DNA of 64,000 nt from Candidatus Syntrophocurvum alkaliphilum (GCF_009734445.1 NZ_CP046457.1:434001-498000); one strand, 5' to 3'; shown: positions 43,441 through 53,200, numbered from the stretch's first letter. Program-made: numbers and translations. Notes: generated by a model from the letters alone, not told the origin.

Positions 43441-44606
43441 CGATTTTTTAGTAAGCTAATAAATAAAAGAAGCAAAATAAGAGTAAATCCAATAACAAGA
43501 CAATATATTGAAAAAGTCCAAGCATCAAATCCATACAAAATTTTATATGTTGGGATAGTAACTGTTGGTACAGGATGAGATGTTAAAAAGAACATATGAT
43601 ATCCAACAAAGGTTATTAAAGCAGAAAAAAACATTTGAAGAATTCGCGAAGTTAAATAAAAAGATAATCTAATAGGGGTGCCATAAAGTATACTCATAAT
43701 TTGGGTTATAATAGATAAACCACTAAATGCTAATATAATACTAACAATAATTAATTGTGTTAATAAGTCACTAGGGGCTGATACAACTGTTTTAGCCCCT
43801 AAAGTAATTTCGAAAAAGCCAATACATATTCCATAAGCAACATTATAAGAAACATTAATTAGCTTAGTTATGAAAATTGCCAATTTATCTAGTATTCCCC
43901 AAACAGTTAACATACGTGTTATAACAGAAAAAACCACGATAAATCCTGCTATGGCTAATATATTATTTATACTGTTTTTAATAGCATCACTTAGTGCCTT
44001 ACCAATACTAATTGTGTCTTTATTATCTGCATATGATAATGTACTTAAAGCTTCTTGTATTAAAAGTTTCGACGAAGTACTCCTCAAACTTTGTTGTTTT
44101 ACTGCTTTAAACCTCCAAACTATACCCACCATAATATTTGATAGGTAATGAGAGGCTGCTAACAAATAACCAACACTTGAAATACCAAACATACCTATAC
44201 TTACAGCTCCTAAAATAAACAAAGGACTAGAATTATTAGTGAAAGATACGAGCCTTTCTGCTTCCTCGGCTGTTAGCATTTTCTCTTCATATAACTTCTT
44301 AGTTAAAAGAGCTCCAACAGGAAAACCAGATGTAAATCCCATAGTTACAACGAGCGAGCTACATCCTGGTAGTCGAAATAGTGGTCTCATTATAGGTTCT
44401 AAAATAACTCCTAAAAAGTGAACAAATCTTAGACTAACAAGTAACTCAGCTACAATAAAAAATGGAAAAAGAGCAGGAAGAATTATGATGTACCATATTT
44501 GAAAGCCATTTGATGCTGCTTTCACTGTTTCCTGAGGATTTATAACCATAAATACGGTTATAATCATAGTTATAACAACGAAAAAAAACTTAGAATAATA
44601 AGCCAA
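43437..44606 (-). CDS. ylbJ: Sporulation integral membrane protein YlbJ
   Basis: About 389 residues, with eight or more hydrophobic segments and nucleoside-transporter-like gate regions. Conserved: FQIWYIIILPALFPFFIVAE, PLFRLPGCSSLVVTMGFTSG and SGFPVGALLTKKLYEE, FTNNSSPLFILGAVSIGMF. YlbJ is needed for spore cortex formation in Bacillus. I prefer TTG 44606, 6 nt after AGAGGTG; the GTG at 44615 is part of that site. It is in the sporulation group with gpr and the SASP. Confidence 0.9.
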   Translation of the reverse strand: MAYYSKFFFVVITMIITVFMVINPQETVKAASNGFQIWYIIILPALFPFFIVAELLVSLRFVHFLGVILEPIMRPLFRLPGCSSLVVTMGFTSGFPVGALLTKKLYEEKMLTAEEAERLVSFTNNSSPLFILGAVSIGMFGISSVGYLLAASHYLSNIMVGIVWRFKAVKQQSLRSTSSKLLIQEALSTLSYADNKDTISIGKALSDAIKNSINNILAIAGFIVVFSVITRMLTVWGILDKLAIFITKLINVSYNVAYGICIGFFEITLGAKTVVSAPSDLLTQLIIVSIILAFSGLSIITQIMSILYGTPIRLSFYLTSRILQMFFSALITFVGYHMFFLTSHPVPTVTIPTYKILYGFDAWTFSIYCLVIGFTLILLLLFISLLKNR

Positions 44607-44839
44607 AAAATACACCTCTATATTTAGACTCTTTTATATATATGTTAAATTATTAAAATAAAGAAGGCTATTTACAGTACTTATTTATACTACAAAACTG
44701 ACTGAGCTAGTTTTATTGTTTTCATCGGTTGTTAGTTCATATTTAGGCATAGAATTAATCAACTAAAAGGAATAATTTGAGTAAAAGTTGATTAGAGATT
44801 ACCATTTTTTTTTAAATAGTTTTACGGTGGAGGTGAAAA

Positions 44840-45616
44840 ATGAGCATGAAAGATAAAAAAGTAGCACTTGTCTTAGGTGCAGGTAGTGCTAAAGGTATAG
44901 CACATATTGGTGTAATGCAGGTTTTACAAAAACATAATATTAACTATGATTTAATAGTAGGTACTAGTATGGGGGCTATGGTTGGTGGGTTGTATGCTGC
45001 TGGTGCAGATTTAAATATAATGGGAAAAATGGCTTCAACAATGAATACTAATATCCTATATGATGTAAAGGTGCCTCGCCTAGGTTTTATTGCTGGAAAG
45101 AAAATTACTGATTTTTTAAACCTCTTAACCAAGAATAAAGATTTTAGTGAGTTGAACTTGCCTTTGTATGTTGTTGCAACTGATCTTTTATCTGGAGAAA
45201 AAATTATAATTGATGATGGATCTGTTGCAGAAGCAATTAGAGCTAGTATTTCAATACCAGGTATATTTTATCCTGTAAAAAAAGATGGCATGATATTAGT
45301 TGATGGAGCAGTAACAAGTAGGTTGCCTGTAGAGGTTGCTAGAGAAAAAGGTGCAGATTTAGTAATAGCTGTTGATGTTACCTTTGGTCAACCTAAAAAG
45401 CCAGAAATAACAAATGCTGTAGATGTAATAATGGCATCACTAGATATTTTACAAAAGCAAATTTTTAATGAAGTAAGTAGTCAAGCAGATATATTAATAC
45501 AACCATCTGTATCCCACTTATCAATTAGAGACTTTGATAAAGCTTCTGAATTTATAAATTTTGGTAAAGTTGCAGCAGAAGAAAAAATTGAAGAAATAAA
45601 GGAGAAGCTTATGTAA
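44840..45616 (+). CDS. Patatin-like phospholipase (RssA type)
   Basis: 258 residues. Catalytic dyad: nucleophile Ser in VGTSMGAMVGG (GxSxG) and Asp in VDGAVTSRLPV (DGA/G). The oxyanion loop LGAGSAKGIAHIG is near the start. A predicted soluble serine acyl hydrolase; substrate unknown, probably membrane lipid. RBS GGAGGTG precedes the ATG. It converges with tmcAL by 8 nt. A 9-bp inverted repeat (TAATCAACT, 44756-44764; AGTTGATTA, 44786-44794) lies upstream. Confidence 0.9.
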   Translation: MSMKDKKVALVLGAGSAKGIAHIGVMQVLQKHNINYDLIVGTSMGAMVGGLYAAGADLNIMGKMASTMNTNILYDVKVPRLGFIAGKKITDFLNLLTKNKDFSELNLPLYVVATDLLSGEKIIIDDGSVAEAIRASISIPGIFYPVKKDGMILVDGAVTSRLPVEVAREKGADLVIAVDVTFGQPKKPEITNAVDVIMASLDILQKQIFNEVSSQADILIQPSVSHLSIRDFDKASEFINFGKVAAEEKIEEIKEKLM

Positions 45617-46859
45617 CTATAATGGGAGAGGTAGTAAAATCACCTCTTCCTTTTCTTTGTGTTGAATTAGGATAAAAGATAGAATAAATGTCTGTAGCTA
45701 AGATATCAAGTGCAATCATTTTACCTTTAATTGTAGTATTTTCTTTTTCATATATATTTTTCACATCACTGGCACGATTTAGAATACTTACTTCAGAATT
45801 ATTTTTTATTTCTTGAAGGATTTTGCGACCTTTTGACGAAAAACCTAAAATATGTAAGTATAATGGACCGGATTTATCAAATTCTTCAATTTGTAATTTA
45901 GTAAGGTTAAAAAAGGTATATAAAAGCATACGATTAATTTTAGTTAAATTATATCTTTTAGTTTTAATATTTGTTCTTAGTTCTTGAAGTGTTTTGCTAA
46001 TATATGCGGCTTGTTGAATTCTATATTCTAAGCCTTCTGTTACTTCATATATTGAATTCAATTCTCTAACTGATAAAGAACGCAGTTTTACTAATAATGA
46101 TTGCTCAAAAGATTCTGGGAGTACTGGAGCTAAACCTAGTTTATAATCTCTTTTTAGTAAAGATAAACAACTTTCAGGTAAGCTATGACTAATTGTTTTA
46201 AAATCGTTATTTTTGGTTAAACTATTTCGGATAGCTGTTGCACTAGCATAATTAGAAAGTTGATTACTATGATACCCTGAACCAACCCGGTTAATAGTTA
46301 TCGGATTAATTAGGCTATTTTCTTCAAGGATAGCCCGTAAGTATTCAATACCTAAAATATTATTAGGCTTATTAAGGAGAGTGATTAGCTCTGAGTCTTC
46401 AATTCCTAAAAAATTTTCGAGTGCTTTTGCTCTAGCTGAAGGAAAACTTAATCCTTGAGAAAGATATTCCTGTAAATAAAATTTATATTCTTGGGGTTCT
46501 TCGGATATTAATTCGGCTAGTTTCTTTAGCATACTTAGATTACCACTTTCGCTACCAAAAGCTATGTGAGTAGTTACACCGGTACGATTAAGAAGTTGTA
46601 CTCCTCCTTTAGCAAAGAAATAAGCACTTCTAGTGGCGAAAGAAAAAGGAAGTTCGATGACTAAATCAACACCATTATGTAATGCCATTTCGGCACGAGT
46701 CCATTTATTACAAAAAGCAGGTTCACCGCGTTGGAGAAAGTTACCGCTCATTACACAAATTACAGCATCAAATTTATCATATTTTTTGGCTTCTTCAAGC
46801 ATATGTAAGTGTCCATTATGAAAAGGATTGTATTCAGCTATTATTCCAAGTATTTTCAC
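45609..46859 (-). CDS. tmcAL: tRNA-Met cytidine acetate ligase (TmcAL/YlbM)
   Basis: About 416 residues. It makes N4-acetylcytidine at the wobble base of elongator tRNA-Met, using acetate and ATP. The start GTG 46859 follows AAAAAGGAG and gives KILGIIAEYNPFHNGHLHM, the nucleotidyltransferase HxGH motif; a longer frame from 46916 is unlikely. AVICVMSGNFLQRGEPAF and VIELPFSFATRSAYFFAKG are family blocks. Its use of acetate fits the pta-ackA genes next door, though this link is only suggestive. Confidence 0.92.
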   Translation of the reverse strand: MKILGIIAEYNPFHNGHLHMLEEAKKYDKFDAVICVMSGNFLQRGEPAFCNKWTRAEMALHNGVDLVIELPFSFATRSAYFFAKGGVQLLNRTGVTTHIAFGSESGNLSMLKKLAELISEEPQEYKFYLQEYLSQGLSFPSARAKALENFLGIEDSELITLLNKPNNILGIEYLRAILEENSLINPITINRVGSGYHSNQLSNYASATAIRNSLTKNNDFKTISHSLPESCLSLLKRDYKLGLAPVLPESFEQSLLVKLRSLSVRELNSIYEVTEGLEYRIQQAAYISKTLQELRTNIKTKRYNLTKINRMLLYTFFNLTKLQIEEFDKSGPLYLHILGFSSKGRKILQEIKNNSEVSILNRASDVKNIYEKENTTIKGKMIALDILATDIYSIFYPNSTQRKGRGDFTTSPIIVT

Positions 46860-46996
46860 TAAAAAACTCCTTTTTGTTAATTTTAAATATAATAACATAA
46901 ATTTTCCCACTACCAAATTATTTGTGCTAGAATATATGCAGTTAGAGGACTATCGGTTAAGATAGCTCAATATAAAAAAAAATGGGAGGTTGAAGA

Positions 46997-47989
46997 ATGA
47001 GTCTAATAGCTCAAATCAAAGAAAAAGCGGCCCAAAATCAAAAGAGAATTGTTCTTCCTGAAGGTACAGAGGAAAGAACTCTTCAAGCTGTGAAAGACAT
47101 TGCTCAAAGCAAAATAGCTGTTCCAGTTTTGATAGGTAATGAAAGCGAAATTAAAGGACAAGCTAGTAAGATTGGTGCAGATTTAACAGGAGCCGAAATA
47201 GTCGATCCAGCAAATTCTGATATGCTAGATGATTTTGTACAGGATTTTTATGAAATGAGAAAAAACAAGGGGATTGATCTAGATAAGGCTAAAACTAGTA
47301 TGTTAAATCCACTTTACTTTGCTTCGATGATGGTTAAAAATGGTAAAGCAGATGGTAAAGTAGCTGGAGCTGAAAATACAACTGGTGATGTACTAAGACC
47401 TGCGTTGCAAATAATTAAAACTGAACCAGGCATATCTGCAGTTTCAGGTGCATTTATTATGATAGTACCTAATAGTGAATTCGGGGATAATGGCATATTT
47501 GTATTTGCTGATTGCGCGGTAACTCCGAATCCAACTGCAGAACAAATGGCTGAATTTGCTAAAGCCTCTGTCGGTACTGGTGTAGACCTATGTGGAATGA
47601 AAGAGCCTAAAATTGGAATGCTATCCTTTTCAACTAAAGGAAGTGCTAGCAATGAATTAGTTGATAAAGTTTCTAAAGCAACTGAGCTAGCTAAAGAAAG
47701 ATTCCCTGAAATACAAGTTGATGGAGAATTTCAAGCAGATGCTGCAATAGTTCCAAAAGTAGGAGCATCAAAAGCACCTGGAAGTGAAGTTGCTGGACAG
47801 TGTAACATTTTAATTTTCCCAGATCTTCAATCAGGAAATATCGGATATAAATTAGTACAAAGATTAGCTAAAGCTGAAGCAATTGGTCCTATACTACAAG
47901 GTATTGCAAAACCAGTTAATGATTTATCAAGAGGATGTAGTGTAGAAGACATTATTAACGTTGTTGCAATGACAGCAGTAAGAGCATAG
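46997..47989 (+). CDS. pta: Phosphate acetyltransferase
   Basis: 330 residues. It interconverts acetyl-CoA and acetyl phosphate. Conserved RIVLPEGTEERTLQAVKDI at the start, VAGAENTTGDVLRPALQII and VSGAFIMIVPN, DGEFQADAAIVPKV. Short single-domain type. With ackA 63 nt downstream it makes ATP from acetyl-CoA, the typical energy step of a fatty-acid-using anaerobe. RBS GGGAGG. Confidence 0.97.
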   Translation: MSLIAQIKEKAAQNQKRIVLPEGTEERTLQAVKDIAQSKIAVPVLIGNESEIKGQASKIGADLTGAEIVDPANSDMLDDFVQDFYEMRKNKGIDLDKAKTSMLNPLYFASMMVKNGKADGKVAGAENTTGDVLRPALQIIKTEPGISAVSGAFIMIVPNSEFGDNGIFVFADCAVTPNPTAEQMAEFAKASVGTGVDLCGMKEPKIGMLSFSTKGSASNELVDKVSKATELAKERFPEIQVDGEFQADAAIVPKVGASKAPGSEVAGQCNILIFPDLQSGNIGYKLVQRLAKAEAIGPILQGIAKPVNDLSRGCSVEDIINVVAMTAVRA

Positions 47990-48052
47990 TTAGTGAAAAG
48001 AGATAACTCTTTTCAAATAAATTTAATATAAACTAAGGGAGGTATATTTTAA

Positions 48053-49246
48053 ATGAAAATTCTCGTGGTTAACGCTGGTAGTTCATCAATCAAGTATCAA
48101 GTTGTTGACATGACTGATGAATCACTTTTAGCAAAAGGTTTAGTAGATCGTGTAGGGATTCCAGGAACAACATTAGAGCATGAGCCTGTAGGCAAGGATG
48201 AGGTTGTAATCAAAAAAGATTTACCTGATCATACAGAGGGAATGAAATTAGTTTTAGAGGTTTTAACTAATGAAGAATATGGTGTTGTAAAGAGCATGGA
48301 TGAAATCGGTGCTGTAGGACATCGTGTTGTACATGGTGGAGAAGATTTTTCTGAGTCAGTAATAATTGATGATAATGTAGTAAAGGCAATCAGAGATTGT
48401 TTTGATATTGCTCCTTTACATAATCCTCCAAATTTAATGGGAATAGAAGCATGTCAAAACTTAATGCCTAATGTAAACCATGTGGCTGTTTTTGATACAG
48501 CTTTCCATCAAACTATGGAACCTGAAAATTATATGTATGCACTACCTTATGAAGCATATGAAAAATTTAAAGTTAGAAGATATGGTTTCCATGGAACTTC
48601 TCATAAATATGTAGCAGACAGAGCTGCTTCAATGCTAGGTAAACCATATGAAGATTGTAAGGTTATAACATTACACTTAGGAAATGGTGCTAGCATGGCT
48701 GCGATAGATGGTGGCAATGTGGTTGATACAAGTATGGGCTTTACACCATTACAAGGTCTAGTAATGGGAACTAGATCTGGAGATATAGATCCAGCTATAG
48801 TATTTTTCTTAATGGAAAAACTAGGCTTAGATTTTTCAGAAGCAAACAATTATTTCAATAAAAAATCAGGAATGTTAGGAGTATCAGGTGTATCTAATGA
48901 CCTAAGAGATATCCTTGAAGCAGCTTCATCTGGTAATGAAAGAGCTCAATTAGCATTAGATATTTACTATAACCGAGTAAAATCATACATTGGTTCATAT
49001 ATGGCAAAATTAAATGGATGTGATTGCTTAGTATTTACAGCTGGTGTAGGTGAAAATGGTTATGATATCAGAGAAAATATATGTAAAGATTTAGAGTTCT
49101 TAGGAATTAAGATGGATACAGAGAAGAACAAAGTTAGAGGGAAAGAAGTAGATGTAGCAACTGAAGATTCAAAGGTAAGAATTCTAGTCATACCAACTAA
49201 CGAAGAATTAGTAATTGCAAGAGATACTTATAATTTGTCTAAGTAA
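48053..49246 (+). CDS. ackA: Acetate kinase
   Basis: 397 residues. It forms ATP and acetate from acetyl phosphate. Start KILVVNAGSSSIKYQ is the first phosphate-binding motif; AVFDTAFHQTMEPENY, RRYGFHGTSHKYV, TLHLGNGASMAAIDGG and MGTRSGDIDPAIVF are all conserved. Terminator directly downstream, so pta-ackA is a two-gene operon. Confidence 0.98.
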   Translation: MKILVVNAGSSSIKYQVVDMTDESLLAKGLVDRVGIPGTTLEHEPVGKDEVVIKKDLPDHTEGMKLVLEVLTNEEYGVVKSMDEIGAVGHRVVHGGEDFSESVIIDDNVVKAIRDCFDIAPLHNPPNLMGIEACQNLMPNVNHVAVFDTAFHQTMEPENYMYALPYEAYEKFKVRRYGFHGTSHKYVADRAASMLGKPYEDCKVITLHLGNGASMAAIDGGNVVDTSMGFTPLQGLVMGTRSGDIDPAIVFFLMEKLGLDFSEANNYFNKKSGMLGVSGVSNDLRDILEAASSGNERAQLALDIYYNRVKSYIGSYMAKLNGCDCLVFTAGVGENGYDIRENICKDLEFLGIKMDTEKNKVRGKEVDVATEDSKVRILVIPTNEELVIARDTYNLSK

Positions 49247-49269
49247 TCTTAGTAATCTAAATTAATTAA

Positions 49270-49305
49270 AAAAAAGGCGAGTTTTTGATACTCGCCTTTT
49301 TTTAT
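49270..49305 (+). terminator. Rho-independent terminator after ackA
   Basis: AAAAAGGCGAG pairs with CTCGCCTTTTT around an AT-rich loop, then TT. Located 24 nt after the ackA stop. Confidence 0.93.
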
Positions 49306-49326
49306 TAATACTAAAATGTTCATTTA

Positions 49327-49356
49327 TTGACAATAATATAATGATAAGATTATAAT
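49327..49356 (+). promoter_or_regulatory. Promoter of the yceD-rpmF group
   Basis: Consensus TTGACA (49327-49332), 18-nt spacer, consensus TATAAT (49351-49356), about 31 nt before the yceD start. Confidence 0.75.
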
Positions 49357-49387
49357 AAAATCGGTATAATTATGGGAAGTGTTTGTA

Positions 49388-49894
49388 ATGAAGATAAATT
49401 TAAGGAATCTAAGTTTACAACCAAGGACTAGTGAAAAATTTACTTTTGAAGAAGAAGGCGACTCAAACTTGATAAAAGATATGGGAGCTAAGTTCGTAGA
49501 GACTTTAAAAGTAGAGTTTATAGTTGAAAACACAGGTAGAAGCTATATTGGAAAAGGTAATATAGAAACAAATTTAGAGTTACTTTGTGCACGTTGTTTA
49601 GAAAATATAATTTTTTCGGTAGAGTCTGAGTTTTATGTTACAATAGTTGAAGTTGCATATAAAGATAGATTTTTTAGTGAAGAGGAAGATATTGTTTTTA
49701 TTAATGACTATGATATAGATATCACACCTTTTGTTAATGAAGTTTTATTAATTAGTATTCCCATTAACCTAATATGTAAAGAAGATTGTAAAGGATTATG
49801 TTCAAAGTGTGGTATCAACAAAAATAATAGCTATTGTGAATGTGAAGAAAAAGATATTGATCCTAGGTTAGAAAAATTGAAAAAACTGAAATAG
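49388..49894 (+). CDS. yceD: YceD/DUF177-family protein
   Basis: About 168 residues from ATG 49388; an in-frame GTG at 49379 is possible. Cys pairs in LLCARCLENI and CKGLCSKCGINKN are typical. Members are always next to rpmF and are linked to 23S rRNA accumulation or ribosome assembly (YceD in bacteria, DUF177 in plants). It is 17 nt before rpmF. Confidence 0.92.
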   Translation: MKINLRNLSLQPRTSEKFTFEEEGDSNLIKDMGAKFVETLKVEFIVENTGRSYIGKGNIETNLELLCARCLENIIFSVESEFYVTIVEVAYKDRFFSEEEDIVFINDYDIDITPFVNEVLLISIPINLICKEDCKGLCSKCGINKNNSYCECEEKDIDPRLEKLKKLK

Positions 49895-49911
49895 GGAGGA
49901 GGTTTATATAA

Positions 49912-50082
49912 ATGGCAGTACCCAAAAGAAGACAATCACATTCCCGTAAAAATAAACGTCGTTCTGAGTGGAGAAAGATCGACAAACCTGGACTTGTTGA
50001 ATGTCCACAATGTCATGAATTAAAAAAGTCTCATAGAGCTTGCTTAAACTGTGGTCATTATAAAGGTAAGAATGTGATGTAA
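49912..50082 (+). CDS. rpmF: 50S ribosomal protein L32
   Basis: 56 residues: [19 protein letters not shown] at the start, then CPQC and CLNC zinc-binding pairs (the C+ form of L32). AGGGAGGAGG site 8 nt upstream. Coordinates were derived by direct translation. Confidence 0.97.
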   Translation: MAVPKRRQSHSRKNKRRSEWRKIDKPGLVECPQCHELKKSHRACLNCGHYKGKNVM

Positions 50083-50096
50083 TTAATAAAATTATC

Positions 50097-50147
50097 AAAA
50101 AGTAAGGAAGGAGTTCAAATTAGCTCTAGACTTACTTTTTGTTTTTT
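50097..50147 (+). terminator. Rho-independent terminator after rpmF
   Basis: AAAAAGTAAG-type left arm (50097-50106) pairs with CTTACTTTTT (50131-50140), then GTTTTTT. The inner part can also pair partly (GAGTT/AGCTC). It separates rpmF from plsX. Confidence 0.82.
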
Positions 50148-50180
50148 GTATCTATATATATTTGAACTGGAGGTTTAAAA

Positions 50181-51137
50181 ATGAAGATTGCAGTAGATGT
50201 AATGGGTGGAGACCATGCACCACACGAGATTATTTTAGGTGCTATAAAAAAGGCAAAACAAACTGATTCAGAACTTATTTTAGTTGGAGATGAATCGACA
50301 ATTCAAAAAGAATTAGAAAGATATGTAGTTAGATTAAATAATATATCAATAGTCCATTCAAATGAAGTAGTAGAAATGCAAGAATCTGCTACTGTAGCTT
50401 TGAGAAAGAAAAAAGATTCATCCATAGTCGTAGCAAATCAGCTAGTAAAAGAAGGGAAAGCAGATGCTGTTGTATCCTGTGGAAATACAGGTGCACAAAT
50501 GGCTGCTGCTATATTTATTTTAGGAAGATTAAAAGATATTGATAGACCACCTATAATTGCTTCAGTTCCGACAATAAATGGAGAGGATTCTTTTCTTATA
50601 GATGTTGGTGCTAACGTAGATTGTAAGCCTAAACAACTTTTACAGTTTGCTCTATTAGGGCAAGTGTATTCATCTTTAATTAAGGGAAAAAGTGACCCTA
50701 CTATAGCATTATTAAATAACGGAGAAGAAGAAGGCAAAGGTAATAACCAGCTTATAGAAACATATGAACTGTTTAAAAAGCAAAAAGACTTAAACTTTAT
50801 AGGTAATATTGAAGGTCGAAATATATTTAATGGAAAAAGTAATGTTATAGTGTGTGATGGGTTTATTGGTAATGTGTTATTAAAAACTATAGAAGAAATG
50901 GCGATAATGATGACTGATTTGTTCAAGCAAGAAAATAATAAACTTCCAGAGTTTTTAGAGAGATTAGATTATACAAAAGTGGGGGGAGCACCGCTTTTAG
51001 GAATAGATGGGATAAGTATTGTTGGTCATGGTAGTTCAAAACGTGAGGCTGTTTTTAATGCAATTGGAATTGCAGAGGACTGTATTAAAAAAGAAGTAGT
51101 AAAAATACAGAACCTAGCATTAGATAATAGTATATAA
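50181..51137 (+). CDS. plsX: Phosphate acyltransferase PlsX
   Basis: 318 residues. It converts acyl-ACP to acyl phosphate for phospholipid synthesis. KIAVDVMGGDHAPHEIILGA, VVSCGNTGAQMAAAIFILGR, LLNNGEEEGKGNQ-type block and VCDGFIGNVLLKTIEE are conserved. In many Firmicutes fabHDG genes lie between plsX and acpP; here acpP follows directly. FakA at 36426 makes the same product from free fatty acids. Confidence 0.96.
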   Translation: MKIAVDVMGGDHAPHEIILGAIKKAKQTDSELILVGDESTIQKELERYVVRLNNISIVHSNEVVEMQESATVALRKKKDSSIVVANQLVKEGKADAVVSCGNTGAQMAAAIFILGRLKDIDRPPIIASVPTINGEDSFLIDVGANVDCKPKQLLQFALLGQVYSSLIKGKSDPTIALLNNGEEEGKGNNQLIETYELFKKQKDLNFIGNIEGRNIFNGKSNVIVCDGFIGNVLLKTIEEMAIMMTDLFKQENNKLPEFLERLDYTKVGGAPLLGIDGISIVGHGSSKREAVFNAIGIAEDCIKKEVVKIQNLALDNSI

Positions 51138-51170
51138 TGTAATGAAACCTTAATGTTAGGAGGCTTAACT

Positions 51171-51419
51171 ATGCAAGAACTTTTTGAATTAGGGGCCAAG
51201 ATCTTATCTGAACAATTAAATATAGAAGTAGATAATATCACAATGGAAACAGCATTTGAAGATATAAATGCTGATTCTATTGATGTTGTCGAAATGATTA
51301 TGGCTATAGAAGATGTATATGATGTGGAGTTTCCTGAAAGTGATTTAGAAGACTATCCAACAATGGGTTCATTAATAGAAGCTTTATATACTTTTTTGAA
51401 GAGAGAGAAAAATGAGTAG
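51171..51419 (+). CDS. acpP: Acyl carrier protein
   Basis: 82 residues from ATG 51171, 8 nt after AGGAGG; the upstream TTG/ATG at 51153 is unlikely. Phosphopantetheine attaches at Ser in DINADSIDVVEMIM, where DSID replaces the common DSLD; a following acidic helix II (EDVYDVEFPE) is normal. It overlaps rnc by 8 nt. Confidence 0.95.
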   Translation: MQELFELGAKILSEQLNIEVDNITMETAFEDINADSIDVVEMIMAIEDVYDVEFPESDLEDYPTMGSLIEALYTFLKREKNE

Positions 51420-52113
51420 TCAATCAATAATAAAGGAATTTATGCAAAAAAACAATTTAGATTTTGTAGATATTAATGTAATAAAAACTGCCTTAACTCA
51501 TCCATCATATACACAAGAATACAATAATAATAACAATCAAAGGTTAGAATTTTTGGGGGATGCTGTTCTAAACTTTATAGTAGCTGAATATCTTTATACG
51601 CGCTTTTCTGATAAGCCGGAGGGGGATTTAACGAAGATAAGAGCTCGAGTAGTAAGTGAAAAAGCTCTAAATAATTTTGCTAAACAAATAAATATTGGTG
51701 CTTACTTACTTCTTGGCAAGGGTGAAGAAATGTCAGGTGGACGAAAAAGAAAATCTATTTTGGCTGATGCAGTTGAAGCAGTAATTGGTGGTATATATTT
51801 AGATCAAGGCATGGAAAAAACAAGAAAATTTATTATAGATAATATTGAACATTTTATAATAGAAACTGCAAATGGAAACTACCAAGATTATAAATCTAAG
51901 TTACAAGAATTAGTTCAAAGCAAGGGTCAAGATAATGTTAATTATAAAATAATAAAAGAAACTGGACCAGCTCATGCAAAAAGCTTTGTAGCAGGAGTCT
52001 ATTATCAAAATCGTTTACTAGCCTATGGAGATGGGAAAAGTAAGAAGGAAGCAGAGCAAAATGCAGCTGAAAATCTTTTGAAAAACAACGAACTTCTTGA
52101 GGAGATAGGTTAG
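51412..52113 (+). CDS. rnc: Ribonuclease III
   Basis: 233 residues. It cuts double-stranded RNA in rRNA processing. Catalytic signature QRLEFLGDAVLNFIVAEYL, ADAVEAVIGGIYLDQG, then a double-stranded RNA-binding domain ending KSKKEAEQNAAENLL. It overlaps acpP upstream and lies 7 nt before the radical SAM gene. Confidence 0.97.
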   Translation: MSSQSIIKEFMQKNNLDFVDINVIKTALTHPSYTQEYNNNNNQRLEFLGDAVLNFIVAEYLYTRFSDKPEGDLTKIRARVVSEKALNNFAKQINIGAYLLLGKGEEMSGGRKRKSILADAVEAVIGGIYLDQGMEKTRKFIIDNIEHFIIETANGNYQDYKSKLQELVQSKGQDNVNYKIIKETGPAHAKSFVAGVYYQNRLLAYGDGKSKKEAEQNAAENLLKNNELLEEIG

Positions 52114-52120
52114 AGGAAAA

Positions 52121-53200
52121 ATGCGTCACTATAATATACCAATATTTATACCTCATTTAGGTTGTCCGTTTGATTGTATTTTTTGCGATCAAAAAAAAAT
52201 ATCTTCTACACTAGAAATACCTAATGTAGAGAATATAAAGACGATAATTGAAAATCATTTAAAAACCATACCATACAAGGACAGTTATGTTGAGCTAGCT
52301 TTTTTTGGAGGAAGTTTTACTGCTATTGATGAAAATTTGCAAAATGATTATTTATTAGCTGTACAAGAGTATTTAGAACAAAAAAAAATAAAAGGTATAA
52401 GAATATCAACTAGACCTGATTTTATAGATGAAAGTATATTAAAAAGATTAAAATCTTATGGGGTTATAACTATAGAATTAGGTGTTCAATCATTAGTTGA
52501 TGATGTTTTGGAAAATTCTGGTCGTGATTATAATAGTGATACTGTTAAAAGAGCTTGTAATATTATAAAAGAATATGGCTTTACATTAGGTGTTCAACTA
52601 ATGATTGGGTTACCTGGTGATAGTAAAGATTTATCGATTAAAACTGCCAAAGAAGCAGTAACATTAAATCCTGATATGGTCAGATTATATCCTACCATTG
52701 TTATTGCCAATACAACCTTAGACGAGATGTTTAAAGAAAAAAAATACAATCCACTAACTGTAAATGAATCAGTAGAAATATGTAAGAAAATGCTGTTGAT
52801 ATTTGAAGTTAATAAAATAAAGGTTATACGCCTAGGACTATATCCAGGAGAGGACCTTAGAACAGAAGGCGTAATATCAGCAGGGCCGTTTCATCCTAGC
52901 TTTGGGGAAATAGTAGAACAAGAAATTTACAAAGATCAGCTAGCAATGTTAATTGATATGTTTTTTACAAAATATCACAAATCAAAAATTATTAAAATAC
53001 ATGTAAACCCTAGAAATATTTCTAAATTGGTAGGCAAAAAACGAAGAAATATAACCATATTAATGGAGAGATACAAACTAAAAAATATACTTATTAATCA
53101 AAATGAAGATATAGATAATAATACTATAGGAATAGGTTTTCAAGACAAATCAGAACCTTTAATGCAATTAAGTAGGAATGAATTTGTTAATCTTGCTTAG
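52121..53200 (+). CDS. Elp3-like radical SAM protein
   Basis: 359 residues. Cluster motif CPFDCIFCDQKKIS near residue 15-30 has the CxxxCxxC pattern. FFGGSFTAI, ISTRPDFIDE and VTIELGVQSLVDDVLE follow the Elp3-type radical SAM fold; no acetyltransferase domain is present. Conserved in Firmicutes between rnc and smc; function unknown, with tRNA modification suggested by its resemblance to Elp3. It would release 5'-deoxyadenosine, recyclable by the mtn genes downstream. Confidence 0.85.
   Translation: MRHYNIPIFIPHLGCPFDCIFCDQKKISSTLEIPNVENIKTIIENHLKTIPYKDSYVELAFFGGSFTAIDENLQNDYLLAVQEYLEQKKIKGIRISTRPDFIDESILKRLKSYGVITIELGVQSLVDDVLENSGRDYNSDTVKRACNIIKEYGFTLGVQLMIGLPGDSKDLSIKTAKEAVTLNPDMVRLYPTIVIANTTLDEMFKEKKYNPLTVNESVEICKKMLLIFEVNKIKVIRLGLYPGEDLRTEGVISAGPFHPSFGEIVEQEIYKDQLAMLIDMFFTKYHKSKIIKIHVNPRNISKLVGKKRRNITILMERYKLKNILINQNEDIDNNTIGIGFQDKSEPLMQLSRNEFVNLA

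Noticed and set aside
50438-50926. Minus-strand frame of 162 codons inside plsX
   Set aside because: Antisense to a clear PlsX with all motifs; no ribosome site and no recognisable domain.
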